Assembly (NCBI GenBank): GCA_051453625.1
Contig: JBOZIK010000001.1
Location: forward strand, 107,551,003-107,572,326
Direction: 5' to 3'
DNA from: Welwitschia mirabilis
Taxonomy: Eukaryota > Gnetophyta > Gnetopsida > Welwitschiales
Length of the DNA: 21,324 bases
The position numbers and the translations under genes were made by a program. Positions 9,604-19,653 of this stretch are shown piece by piece; within the stretch, counting starts at the first letter, position 1, and each line of letters opens with the position of its first letter. Below the pieces are notes generated by a model. That model had not been told where the DNA came from and searched no databases. It saw nothing but the letters and a program-made list of their open reading frames with translations.

Positions 9604-9641
9604 TTTTGCTAGGAGTTTAGCAAAAGTCTGAATATGAGATG
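9604..9641 (+). other. Hairpin and degraded polypurine tract before right LTR
   Basis: TTTTGCTA (9604-9611) and TAGCAAAA (9618-9625) form a perfect 8-bp inverted repeat with a 6-nt loop. A purine-rich piece AATATGAGATG (9631-9641) follows directly before the LTR start at 9642. Plant Athila/Tat-like elements commonly have a GCTAGGGACTAGC-type hairpin followed by a TATGGGGG-type tract here. The present tract would be a decayed form of that second-strand primer. Confidence 0.65.
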
Positions 9642-10983
9642 TGTTAACATGTAAAAACTGACATTTAAACTAAGTATAATTGACTAATTTATCTTATTCA
9701 AAGATATTACAATATCTATTTTATTATAAAATTATGTTTTCTACCCTTTGTTATAAAAAGTTATAAACTTACGTACTTTTCCATCACAATTTTAGATTCT
9801 TTGCTACATTTAGAATAATAGTATAAAGTTTAAAAGAATATCATTAAAAAATGTTAGTGCTATCATCTTAGCCATTAGTGCCACTGTTTCTTTAAATTAG
9901 ACTATATCTAAAGTTATGTTCTTAAAGCTTCATAGGAAATTGATCACATTCCAATTATGGGCTTTACTCGTTATCACATTAAAAGCAACTCATAACTTCA
10001 ATAACATGTGGTGGTGGAACAAACAACATGTGGTAGTGTCATGTGGTAGTAACAAGTGTAATGAAATTGGATACACATAGCGATAGCACTAGTTGATAGA
10101 GGCATCATGATTCAAATGCCACATGTTGTACTCATCATGACAAACTTCACCTAATACAAAAAGGTAACCTTCATCTAAAGCTACATGACAAATATTATAA
10201 CCATCCAAATTATAACTATCATTAACCACTATGAGCCAAAGAATCCTAATCCTTCCCTCCCCTATAAAAGGGCTTGGGCCCTAATTTATAAATAAGTTTG
10301 TTTGTTGAAAAATAGATGGAATCCTGTGATCATTAATTTGACATGACAGTCTGAGTCTATACCTAGTTTGACGTCATTCTAATGTGATGTATTTTTTATT
10401 TTAATATAAAAGTAATTCTGTATTCTTTGATTTCTAGTATGTATAATTTAGTACTTTTAATCCTTAGGTAAAACTACATTGTTAAGTTTTTTCCATTTAC
10501 TTAGTGAGTTTCTTAAGGTTACTTCTAAGATCTGTAGGTGCTATCCTTTAATGGATCTTGTACATAATAGTTCATACTTTCCATGCTTATGGAGTGCTAT
10601 GAAGGATTAAAGAGACTAAGTAATTTACCAACACTCATGTGGCGAATAAGATTATGTCACCATGACTTGAGATTTAAAACATCTTAGTAATTTTAGGATT
10701 ATTTCAGAAAATTACAAGACATTATCAAAGTGAATGTTTGTAGGCTTGACAATTGAAGATGGACCTCTAGTTAATCTTCTTACTTCATCATCCAAGTTCA
10801 AATTCATTACAAATCTTATTTTCTATTTTTATTTAAAGTTATTATAGATTAGAGAACATTGTATTACCTTTATTTTGTCTTATCTCGATTTATCTCTTTG
10901 AAAGAATAATATCATATACTTACCTAGTTTTTATTGAAGTTTTCATTTATTCTAATTAATAAACATTTGTCTTGTAATAGAGT
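9642..10983 (+). repeat. Right LTR of element 1
   Basis: Begins TGTTAACATG, retaining the TG terminus, and follows the left LTR collinearly to about 10983. A CA at 10964-10965 is an alternative end. Around 9990-10075 it holds extra short repeats of the core CATGTGGTAGT that the left LTR lacks, so the LTRs have also diverged by small duplications. No matching 5-bp target duplication could be recognised at the two outer ends. Confidence 0.82.
10263..10270 (+). promoter_or_regulatory. TATA box of right LTR (element 1)
   Basis: CCTATAAAAGGG is the least decayed of the three LTR TATA boxes and is placed as in the left LTR. If active, it would fire into the DNA to the right of the element. Confidence 0.65.
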
Positions 10984-12575
10984 TATACAATGGACTATCT
11001 TAAGCTTATTAATGAGGACCTTCAAGCTCCATTGAATAGGATTCCAAGTGTTCTCCATACAATAGTGTAGAAAAAAGATTCTTGTCTTGGTACATTGAAA
11101 AATATTCCTTGAAGTTACAATCCTATTAGTCTCACAAGATGAAAGCATCCTCTATATGTGAACACTTGGTGGCTTATTGAACTATCATGTTTTATAACTA
11201 TTCTATTCGATTAACCCCAACAAGTAGCACTTGAATTTTTAACACAAGTTAGAAAACATAATAGGTAGAGTCCTATCCACATTAAAAATCAGAGGCATAC
11301 ATAGTACCATGGGATTAATAAGAGGATGTGAAGTGGCAAACAGAACTAAAGTCCAAACTCCAAGATGGGTAATAAAACTTCAACGACCAAAAAGGAGGAG
11401 TTGTAGAAAAATCAACAACCAATAAAATGGAGTCAACATTAATTACCTTATTAGGATGATCTTCCTTAAATTCAGTTAGTATTAAAATTTCTAAGCTAAA
11501 CAAGGAGAGAAAACCAAAAAAGTCACTTACTTTAGCCATCAAGTAGATGTTCTTATAGCCATTCATACTAATATTTCCTTTTTTATGAGGAGGAATTAGT
11601 GAGGGAATAATTAAGGAGTTTTTAAAAGTAAAATAATGTAAAATAACTTACTGAGAATCATCTTAGCAGATAATAAAGAACGAAACATATAAAAGAATAC
11701 TAGGGCACAATGTTTGTGCTTTCATATAATCAAAGGAGAAATGTTCCTTTTCTTCTTTTTCTAGTGGGATAGGAATACAAAAGGAAGTAGGTTAAAAAAA
11801 TACTTTTCCCTTTCTCTATGATTAAGAAGAAGAAGACTTCTCTTGCATATCCATCTATGAAAGAAATAAATTAGCCACTAGGATGTAACTTTAAGCATGA
11901 AGGTATAGATATAAGTAAATAAATAAATTATCTAGAAAATAATTCACTAGTGGAGAAACAAATAAGATTATAATTTTCATTAAAAAAGTGAGTGAATCCA
12001 TAGGAATTGAGATAAAGGTAAGAGGCGAAAGGCATGATACCAAAAGAAAGGTTAATTTGCCTAATATTCATAAAAGATGCACTACCACAAAAGGAGAAAT
12101 ATAATAAGAGAAGAATACCTCCACAAGTTAAACGTCCACTATTATAATTATGTCTCTTTCTCTATCAAGCTAAGAAATTAGTTATAAATAAATAACATAG
12201 CTCCAACCAAAGAAAACCTTCCTATCTCAAGCAACAGATAAGAGATAAATGGCATAATATAAAAGCTTTGAAGATCAAGAATGCAAAAATCCCCTACAAT
12301 TAATTAAAAGTTTAAGAGCCACATAATAAGAAATTAAAATGGTTTTTAGAGGTATTCCATGGTATTTATAATGATGAAGTTCTATATTCATAAAATCAAA
12401 GAAAGTCAACTTGAAAAAATTTAAGAATTAAAACTCATAAATGAAAAACATCATGAGTTTAAAAATTCCTTTAGACAAATTAAAGATATCATTGATGGAT
12501 TGAGGATAACATGTACTAATTCAAGTTTGAAATGATAAAAGGTATGGACCTCAATATCAAAAGAGGAATGAATGG
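10984..12575. other. Unassigned AT-rich DNA
   Basis: I recognise no gene or element here. Two minus-strand open frames, 74 codons (10924-11148, overlapping the LTR end) and 83 codons (11315-11566), have no family I know and no supporting context. If element 1 inserted into the copia copy, the rest of that copia element would be expected here, but no copia integrase or reverse transcriptase motif was readable on the plus strand. Confidence 0.5.
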
Positions 12576-12990
12576 AATCTAAAATCATGTAAAACTTTTA
12601 AATATAAAAATGTAAATGTAAAAAGATGATAAGGTTGAAACTATTAGAGCTTAAAATCCAACCAAATTTCTATCTAGGTTAATAAATCAAAAACTCTCTT
12701 ATTAGAAAACCTAAGGTTATAAGTAGATTAATGAATATAGGAAAAGGTTGTAGAAGGCATAACTTAAAATGAAATATGATGACAAATCTAAAATCATGTA
12801 AACCTTTTTAAGAAAAAAATGGAAATGTTGAAAGAAGAGAAGATAAAAAATGTTAGTGCTTAAAACTCAACCAAAATCTTCCTAGGTTAATAAATCATAA
12901 AGTTCCTCATCCACAAACTTAATGTTATAAGTAGACCGATGAATATTAGAAAATACCTTGGGAGGAATACCTTAAAATGAAATACAATGA
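12576..12990. repeat. Two-copy tandem duplication, 209-bp period
   Basis: Copy 1 starts at 12576 and copy 2 at 12785, both with AATCTAAAATCATGTAAA. They stay in register through CTAGGTTAATAAATCA (12675 and 12882), GTTATAAGTAGA, GATGAATAT-like blocks, and a final CTTAAAATGAAATA. The copies differ by many substitutions and small gaps, so the duplication is old. Confidence 0.8.
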
Positions 12991-13233
12991 CATGTGTTTA
13001 ACCTATAGGAAAGACATAAGCCTATAGAAATAGGAAAAATGGATAAATTATTACAAGATAAAAGAAACTATAGAAATGTAAGAGAAGAATGAACAGAATA
13101 AAGGCTTACATAAAAAGCCAAGAACAAGGTAATCAACAAAAGAAATAAACCTAATTACCCCTCTATTTATGAAGATAAATATAAGAAATATTTGAGTAAT
13201 AATGATGTGATAGAAAGGTGATGTTGAATTTTC
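12991..13233. other. AT-rich spacer, nothing recognised
   Basis: A-rich sequence between the 209-bp duplication and the 54-bp duplication. No frame, repeat or element end was recognised. Confidence 0.5.
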
Positions 13234-13341
13234 CTTAACATGATATTAATAACTAGTGACTTGATAGTAAATTACTGATGATCTTATCTTAACATAGTGT
13301 TGATAATTAGTGGATTAATAGTAAATTAATGTGATATGACC
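13234..13341. repeat. Two-copy tandem duplication, 54-bp period
   Basis: CTTAACAT at 13234 and again at 13288. Both copies continue with TAATAACTAGTG / TGATAATTAGTG and then ATAGTAAATTA at the same spacing. The second copy ends where the first 91-bp unit starts, so this duplication borders the array directly. Confidence 0.75.
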
Positions 13342-15312
13342 TTGATGGGACTCATAGATACCACCTCATTACTTAATAAATTAAATACACCAATTTTGAA
13401 GATAAGGGAGCATTAAGGTTTTAAGTGGATAGATTACATGATCCACAGATGTCACCTCATTTGTAGATAAATCAAATACATCATCTTTGAAGATAAGGGA
13501 GTGTCATAGTTCTAATTAGATGGCTAAAATGACTCATATATGCCACATCATCATTTAATAATCAAATACATTAGTTTTAAAGATAATAAGGCATCAAGTT
13601 TTTGACTAGATAGCCCACATAACTCAAAGATAACACATCATCACTTAACAAATCAAATACATTAGTTTTGAAGATAAGGAAGCACTAGGGTTCTAATTGA
13701 ATAGCATTCATGGTCCATAGATGTTATGTAATTGCTCCATAGGCTTAGTGTATTAGTTTAAAGATAAGAGAGTACTAGTGTTCTACATGGATAGCTTACA
13801 TGGCCCACAAATACTATCTCATTACTTAATAGATCAAGTACATTAATTTTAAAGAGAAGAGAGTTTTGTATTTTTAACTAGATAGCTCATATGATCCACA
13901 TATTTCACCTCATCACTTGACAAATTAAATACATTATATTTAAAGATAAGAAGAAATCATGAATCTAATTAGACAGCCAACATAATTCATAGATGCTATC
14001 TCATTATTCAATAGATTAAATACATCAGTTTTGAAAATAAAGAACACTAGGGTTTTTACTGGATAGTCCACCTGACCCATAGATGCCACCTCAATAAATC
14101 AAATACATTAGTTTTAAAGATAAGAATGCACTAAGATTCTAAATAAATGTTTCAAATACCTCATAGATAACACCACATAACTTGATAGGCCAAGTACATT
14201 AGTTTTAAATAGAAGGGAGTGTTAAGGTTCTGACTAAACAATTCACATAATTCATAGATGCCACATCATTACTTGATAAACTAAATACATGAGCTTTAAA
14301 GATAAGGATGTGTCAAGGTTTTGATTAAACAACTTACAAGATTTATAAATGTCACCTTATTACTTGATAGATCAAATTCATTAGTTTTAAAGATAAGGAT
14401 GTGTTAAGGTGCTAATTAGATAGCCCACATGGCCCAAAAATATCACATCATCACTTGGTAAATCAAATACAACAATTTTAAAGGTAATGAGGCATGTAGG
14501 TTTCTAACTAAAAAGCTTACATGGCTCACAAATGTTACCTCTTTATTCAACATATTAAATACATTAGTTTTGAAGATAAAAAGATGTTAGAATTCTAACT
14601 GAATAGCTCACATAATTCACATATGCCACCTCATCTCTTAAAAAATCAAATACATTAGTTTTAAAGATAACAGGACAGTAGTATTCAACCTATATAATCC
14701 ACATGGCCTACAAATATCATCTCATTACTCAATAGATCAAATACATATATTCTAAAGATAAGGGACCATTACGGTTCTAGCCTAAATAACCCATAAATGC
14801 TATCTCATTATTAACAAATCAAATACATCCACTTTGAAGATAAGGAAATGGTAGGGCTCTACCTAGATAACGTACATAGTACATAGTAATCATCTCATTT
14901 CTCAATAGACCAAATAAATTAGTTTCATAGATAAGAGAATATTAGGATTCTAACTAAACAACCCATGTAATCCATAGATGTCATATCATTATTTGACAAA
15001 GTAAGTACATCATTTTTGAAGATAAGAAGTAGTAGGATTCTAACTGAACATCCCATATGGCCCACATATGCCACCTCATCACTTGATAAACTAAATTCAT
15101 AAGTTTTAAAAAAAAGAAAAGTTAGGTTTTTAACTAAATAGCTTGTATAATCCATAGATACCACATCATTATTTGATAGATCAAATATATTAGTTTTGAA
15201 GATAAGAAAGTATTATGTTCTGACTAAATAGTTCATATGATCCATAGATGCTACCTTATTAGTTAATAGACCAATCACATTAGTTTAAGATAAGGACATG
15301 TTAGAGTTCTCA
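13340..15312. repeat. Tandem array, about 22 units of a 91-bp repeat
   Basis: A recurring anchor, best form TTAGTTTTGAAGATAAG, occurs at 13390, 13481, 13571, 13662, 13753, 13843, 13934, 14025, 14108, 14199, 14290, 14381, 14472, 14564, 14655, 14746, 14828, 14919, 15010, 15100, 15190 and 15280. Spacings are 90-92 bp except two short units of 83 and 82 bp (from 14025 and from 14746). Each unit also carries CCACATGGCCCATAGATG-like and CCACCTCATTACTTGATA-like blocks, followed by ATCAAATACA before the next anchor. Units are clearly diverged from one another, but the phase is kept for nearly 2 kb. No coding frame runs through it; the short open frame at 14925-15164 is a by-product. Confidence 0.96.
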
Positions 15313-15605
15313 CAACCTTGTCATATCAGTCTTCTTAGAACCCACAAAAGAAAATGATGATAAAAAAGAATAAGTACCTTTAATTAAAAAGTGGACCTTA
15401 GTTGAAATCAACTAGAAGAGTAGATAAATAATTTCTCATTAGCTAATAACTAAAATAACAACTGTTATGATTATTATAACTTCCAAAACTAATAAAATAA
15501 TAAAAGCCATAGCTATAAAAAGGTTAACTAATAGGCAAAGAGGAGATGAAATAAGAGCTACGCATACATTAGTAGGTTATGGAATATCAGTTGAATACTC
15601 ACATC
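15313..15605. other. AT-rich DNA, nothing recognised
   Basis: Unique sequence between the array and the possible exon. It includes A-rich stretches and ACAACTGTTATGATTATTATAAC-like low-complexity parts. No gene was recognised. Confidence 0.5.
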
Positions 15606-15671
15606 AATTCCTTGAAATAAAGACTTGACAAAATTTACATCTAATTTGGAACTAACTGCATAAATGTAAGA
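15606..15671 (-). other. Possible isolated exon or gene fragment
   Basis: On the minus strand a pyrimidine-rich stretch ending TTTCTTTCTACAAG precedes an open 66-bp segment read as GSYIYAVSSKLDVNF then VKSLFQGID. It is followed immediately by GTGAGTATT, a good 5' splice site. The composition looks more protein-like than the chance frames around it. It lies inside a 62-codon open frame (15558-15746). I recognise no protein family. It could be an exon of a gene with transposon-filled introns, a captured gene fragment, or coincidence. The neighbouring LTR of element 2 starts only about 20 bp away. Confidence 0.25.
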
Positions 15672-16055
15672 TCCTTGTAGAAAGAAACTAATTAATAACA
15701 TGCAAAAATTAACATTTATATCAAGGAACGAAGGCCTTATTAGCATGTTTGATTAATTATCACAAGGGTTTTATGTATTTATTCTGATTAAGATTATGAA
15801 AATTTAGTTTTACTAATCATATGCCTTAATACTATCATTTTATAAGTATTTTCATCACCTAAATCATTATGATAGAAGAAGGAGGAGTGACAAGTATTAT
15901 TGTTGGTGGCATTGGTTCTAGGAGTGACAAAAATAGTTATAATGCATAAAATGGGTCATACTTATGCTCCAAGCCTTCCTGCTATAAGAAATCCATTTGG
16001 GTCATTTCTAAAGTCATTGGATAAATGAAGAATATTTTCTAAAATAAACTCCTCG

Positions 16056-16222
16056 ATATGGCCCCATAACTAAAGAGTAATTTTATGTACTTTAGGACAC
16101 TCTAAAGCATGATCCCATTAGGATTTGGGATACTTTAAAGAAGAATCCCTTAATTTGGTCCCATGACTAAAGAATAATTTTATGTATTATGAGCATTATT
16201 TAGAATGACTTCATTAGGATTT
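16056..16222 (+). repeat. Two-copy direct repeat in LTR of element 2, 97-bp period
   Basis: ATATGGCCCCATAACTAAAG at 16056 recurs as ATTTGGTCCCATGACTAAAG at 16153. Both are followed by TAATTTTATGTA and, later, by CATTAGGATTT at the same spacing. The repeat lies just upstream of the LTR TATA box, where duplicated promoter elements are common in LTRs. Confidence 0.8.
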
Positions 16223-16254
16223 TAAAACCATAATTGTAAATCCTAATTTTAGCC

Positions 16255-16262
16255 TATAAATA
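16255..16262 (+). promoter_or_regulatory. TATA box of LTR (element 2)
   Basis: AGCCTATAAATATCC lies about 560 bp from the LTR start, the same distance as in element 1, and is followed by a short CT-rich stretch. Likely transcription start of the element about 30 bp downstream. Confidence 0.65.
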
Positions 16263-16916
16263 TCCTACCTCTCTTCACTTGAAGGACATCACTTCATAAC
16301 AAATCATTACTAAAGAGATTAGAGATTTAATCATGAGTTCCTTCTAAGACCCCCATAGGGATGGTTTAACTACTAAGCTAGCATGATACTTCTTAGTCTA
16401 GCATTAGTACATTTTTAGATTGTATGCTTTACTATTTTAAATAATAAAGTATTAAATAATCTTGGTGCATTAATTTGATACCAAGTTATAATGTTATACT
16501 TATTATGCTTAGGATTGGCTAAGCCATGCTTTTCCTTTAAGACCTAATTTGATAACTCTTTGTTTTTCATTCTAGATTAAATAATCTAAATCTTTATTTG
16601 ATGGATTTTGAAAGACCTCTACTTTCTATGATTATTGTATTCTTACTATGAACTTATACTATTATTCTTAAGCTTGGACTACATGAACACTCATGCTCAT
16701 GGTGAATTATATTATTATGAATGAGTTAGAAGTAAAGTTACATGTTTTTATTTCAAGTATGTATGCTTTTTCTTGAAGTTACTTTGTTAGTTTGAATGCT
16801 ATGTTCCATTCCTAGATCTCTACTATCACTTCACTTTCTACTACTCTTTATTATTATGCTTACTTTAATGATAGCTTTTGTTATCTATCTCTGTGGAAGA
16901 ATGAAATTAAGACTTC

Positions 16917-17092
16917 TTTTTTTTTTCGAAGAGATAGAAAATAGGAAATTTTATGTGATACAAATGCCCAGTGGCACTTGGGCTTATGAAATCTATTCTA
17001 TTCTTGATATTCCTTGCCCCTACTAGGGTTTGAGCTCTAGACCTCTAGGTTTATGTTTCTATGACCTTACCACTATGGTAAGCAGTCATTCA
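16917..17092 (-). mobile_element. tRNA-derived SINE inside the LTR of element 2
   Basis: Read on the minus strand, an A-box-like TACCATAGTGG (17070-17080) is followed 44 nt later by a B-box-like AGCTCAAACCC (17026-17036) within GAGGTCTAGAGCTC, a form typical of plant tRNA-derived SINEs and their internal RNA polymerase III promoter. A body of about 100 bp follows, with the stem GCCCA...TGGGC (about 16968-16985), and it ends in a run of 10 A (16917-16926 as T on plus). Length, order and tail agree with a SINE of about 175 bp. Flanking target duplications are not clear, and the B box has several mismatches to the consensus. Confidence 0.55.
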
Positions 17093-17245
17093 AGAAATCG
17101 AGACCATATTACAAATGAAAGTTCTTATACTTTTGATAAAAGTTGGATTAATATACATAATATTTGTATTCTTAAGATAATCTTGTGATTTATCATATAT
17201 TAATAATAGATACAAGTATAGTCGAATTTCATCATAAATAGCTTT

Positions 17246-17265
17246 TGGGCGCTATTGCTAAGGAT
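17246..17265 (+). other. Primer-binding site (tRNA-Asp type), element 2
   Basis: TGGGCGCTATTGCTAAGGAT matches TGGCGCCGTTGCCGGGGAT with one extra G and five transitions. It is better preserved than the site in element 1 and shows what that site once was. The following GATGGCATAGTGGC also matches the sequence after the primer site in element 1. Confidence 0.87.
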
Positions 17266-18360
17266 AGATGGCATAGTGGCTATTGTAGGGCATTCATGTT
17301 TTATTTTATTTTATTTTACATTTTTATTAGTTTTTTAATTTATTTTTCATTTTTATTTTTATTTTATTTTTTTTTACTAGTCCTATTCCAATGCCCCTTT
17401 ATTTTATTTTTCCCCTTGTTTAAGGTTTTCCTCTCTTTCTGTTTTTTTTCTTTCTTTTATTTTTTATTTTATTTCTTCTTTTATTTTTTTCCTTTTTATC
17501 TTTATTTCTTTTCCTCAATCTTTTATTTTTTTATAAATATTATCTCAAATAGTATATTAATTTTCTTGCAGGGTCTATTTTTTTATAAGTTAAAAAAAGA
17601 CAATAAGAAAAAGTAAAAAAAAAAAATCTTTCTTCTATTCATCTTCTCTCTCTACCATCTCTTCTCTTATTCTTTCCTTATTTATCTTAGGTAGCTTTCT
17701 TAGTAGGTACTTGAAGACAATTTTTGAAGAAGGACTTCATTAGTAGCAATCTCAGGGAAGTGCTTTATTACTTGCACTATTATTTCCTGTATTTTTATTT
17801 ATTACATTACAATGCATTGTAATTTTTCATTTACAGATTATTTGTTTTCAAAATTTGCATTTAATCATTACCTTTTGGTCATCTGTATCAATCTATTTTT
17901 TTAGACTGTCTATTATCCTAAGACTTACAAACTCATATTTCACTAAAATCATTTTATGCTATTATACTAGTGTTGCCATCTTCTCTCATTGGTGTTATTA
18001 ATTTCTTCCATCAAAATACCTCTATCTTTGGTGAATCTTATATTTATGACATTTCAATACCTCTCACATACTATGTGAATTACTAGAATCCACATGAAGT
18101 ATAATTCTTACTCTTTTGTTCAACATCATAAATCTTATTTGTTTATTTCATCATCAACATAAGTAAAATAGTAAGAATTACCTTCAATATTAATACTTAG
18201 ATTCCTCTTCATGCATGAATCAGCCTTCTTATGCACATCCATGGAGTTCTACCATTTTACATTAATCTTACTTCTATGATTTAAATCTTAAAGATCCTTA
18301 ATTTTATGATGAAGAGCTTAAATCTATGTCTTCCACTATCTCTTATAAATATTATCTCTC
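17266..18360 (+). other. Leader and 5' internal region of element 2
   Basis: Starts with a very T-rich stretch of TTTTA-type repeats (about 17300-17530). This creates a 123-codon open frame (17245-17616) of Phe, Leu and Tyr that is a composition artefact, not a gene. An A-rich block at 17584-17615, preceded by TTTCTTGCAG, corresponds to the gag-like start in element 1. The remainder, to 18360, has no readable frame. Confidence 0.6.
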
Positions 18361-18877
18361 CTCATATCATGAATTTCCTTCTCTAATTCTTATCCTTCAT
18401 TTTTTCATGAAAATCCTTCATTTAATCCTTAAACTTTTAATCAATATCCTTCATCTTTCAAAACTCAACAAACCTCTTCAAACTCTTTGAAAGATATCAT
18501 TGAGAGGTTCATGAAAGTCTAACACCATATTAATACCACAAAATAACCTTTTAATAAATAAACCTCTTTTACCTTACAAAAAATAGCAAAATATGCAATA
18601 ATTAGATCAAACTACTACCCTAATCATTGAGATACCTAACTCACAATACGAAGAGGATCTTCCTATATTCCTAAAACCTAAACCTAGAAATTTTGAAAGG
18701 GGCAATGATAGTAAAATTAATAGAACCCAATTCATACTCTTTACGGATAAGAAAGAAAGTAATGAGAACCTATTAAAGGATGAACAATTAATTGATAAAA
18801 GTTAACTCTTTAGATAAAGTTATACGTTTGAGAAGATCCATATATTTAAGGATGATTCTATTAGAAAATCTTATAAG
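18361..18877 (+). other. Element 2 internal region collinear with element 1
   Basis: Corresponds to about 6340-7040 of element 1, with several deletions. Shared blocks include CTTTCAAAACTCAACAAACC, GGCAATGATAGTAAAATTA and GGATAAGAAAGAAAGTAATG. Frames are broken. Confidence 0.6.
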
Positions 18878-18919
18878 GAGGATAACATTAAAGAAGAAAC
18901 CATACATGATCCATCATAA
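18878..18919 (+). pseudogene. Remnant of protein segment A in element 2
   Basis: Reads EDNIKEETIHDPS and then a stop. It aligns with KDNINKEPIQDPS in element 1. A stop lies where element 1 has Tyr. It shows that the acidic segment was shared by both elements. Confidence 0.5.
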
Positions 18920-19464
18920 ATAGAATTCTTACCTTCGTTTTAATAATTTTATGATTAAAATGTTTTTATATCATCTTTATATTTTAAGCAAGATTTAAAT
19001 CTTTATGTAGAAGACAAACTTTTCCTTGAGTTATAGCAACTTGTTCATGATCCTATGCATACCTCATTTGATAAGAACTCATCTCATCTAATGACTAATT
19101 ACTTACCTTTGTTTGTACCTAAAAATGATGTCTTACAAAATTTGTTAAAAATCATGATCTAGCTATAGGATGAATACTTTTAGATCATGACTGTATAAAC
19201 TTTATTATTTTCATTAATGTTCTCCCTAATTTCATTAGTACATGTGTTAAAATTTACATGGATTCTCTTTTGTTTTATCCCCCATCATCTAATTATAACC
19301 TTCATATCCTTTAAATTTATATCTTTCATATCCTTAAGCCTTCATCCATGATTTACATTAGAAAATAGTAGTTTGAGGAAAGTTTACTTTCATTACATGA
19401 TTTTAGACTAGATTTTCCTTCTAGATTAGACTTAAGATATGTAGATCCAGTTACAATGAAATCA
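18920..19464 (+). other. Element 2 internal region between protein segments
   Basis: Collinear with 7107-7607 of element 1, including the shared ATGATGTCTTA (19127) and ACATGGATTCT (19256). No intact frame. Confidence 0.55.
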
Positions 19465-19653
19465 ATATCTCTTGATGGTATCTCTCTCATGAAACCACCA
19501 AAGCATTATCACTTGTATAATCATTTCCTTAAGTCCTTTTACATAAGTAGTCTCAAATTTTATTCACTTTATAGATTAAGCCATTACTATCTTAAAACTT
19601 ATTATCCACCTCTTCCATTATGAAATCATTTCATAAGGCTTATTAATCACTGA
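19465..19653 (+). pseudogene. Remnant of protein segment B in element 2 (HYHLYN...PPLP)
   Basis: A 62-codon frame with one internal stop, closed by TGA at 19651-19653. It reads ISLDGISLMKPPKHYHLYNH, then FLKSFYISSLKFYSLYRL, then SHYYLKTYYPPLPL, stop, NHFIRLINH. It is better preserved than the copy in element 1 and aligns with it residue by residue across the HYHLYN, PPLP and FIRxINH blocks. Family unknown to me. Its preservation in two elements supports a real former protein. Confidence 0.6.

Larger units (their letters stand above)
3914..10983 (+). mobile_element. Gypsy-like LTR retrotransposon, element 1 (non-autonomous, decayed)
   Basis: A complete but ancient element about 7.07 kb long: left LTR 3914 to about 5232, tRNA-Asp-type primer-binding site 5236-5254, internal region to 9641, right LTR 9642 to about 10983. 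The internal region is about 4.4 kb, small for a gypsy gag-pol. I could read no protease, reverse transcriptase, RNase H or integrase motif in it, only two decayed protein-like segments (6921-7106 and 7608-7841). The primer type and the hairpin before the polypurine tract are like those of plant Athila/Tat-group elements. I infer a gag-only or large non-autonomous derivative that depended on enzymes from a relative. In one hand-aligned stretch of 63 bp at the LTR starts, the two LTRs differ at 11 positions, 8 of them transitions, so the insertion is old. Confidence 0.8.
15693..17242 (+). repeat. Left LTR of element 2, with SINE insertion
   Basis: Starts TAATAACATGCAAAAATT, matching the LTR start of element 1 (TATTAACATGTGAAAATT). 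It ends just before a primer-binding site, with the AAATAG stretch also seen in element 1. Between the ends I could not align it to the LTR of element 1 beyond the TATA context. Length is about 1.55 kb; without the roughly 175-bp SINE it is about 1.37 kb, close to the 1.3 kb of element 1. An AATAAA at 16443-16448, about 190 bp after the TATA box, could be the polyadenylation signal. A 97-bp-period direct repeat lies at 16056-16222. Confidence 0.72.

Noticed and set aside
3914-10983. Autonomous gypsy element with pol
   Set aside because: No YxDD, RNase H, protease or integrase motif could be read in the 4.4-kb internal region in any frame, and the region is short for gag-pol.
11315-11566. Minus-strand 83-codon open frame
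   Set aside because: No recognisable motif or homologous copy elsewhere in the window.
13340-15312. CRISPR-like array
   Set aside because: The whole 91-bp unit is repeated, without unique spacers of fixed length between short identical repeats, and the DNA is clearly eukaryotic.
16796-17026. Plus-strand 76-codon open frame
   Set aside because: It runs through the SINE in the antisense direction and into LTR sequence; no motif.
17245-17616. Longest open frame of the window, 123 codons
   Set aside because: It is almost all Phe, Leu, Ile and Tyr from TTTTA-type low-complexity DNA, overlaps the primer-binding site and has no counterpart in element 1.
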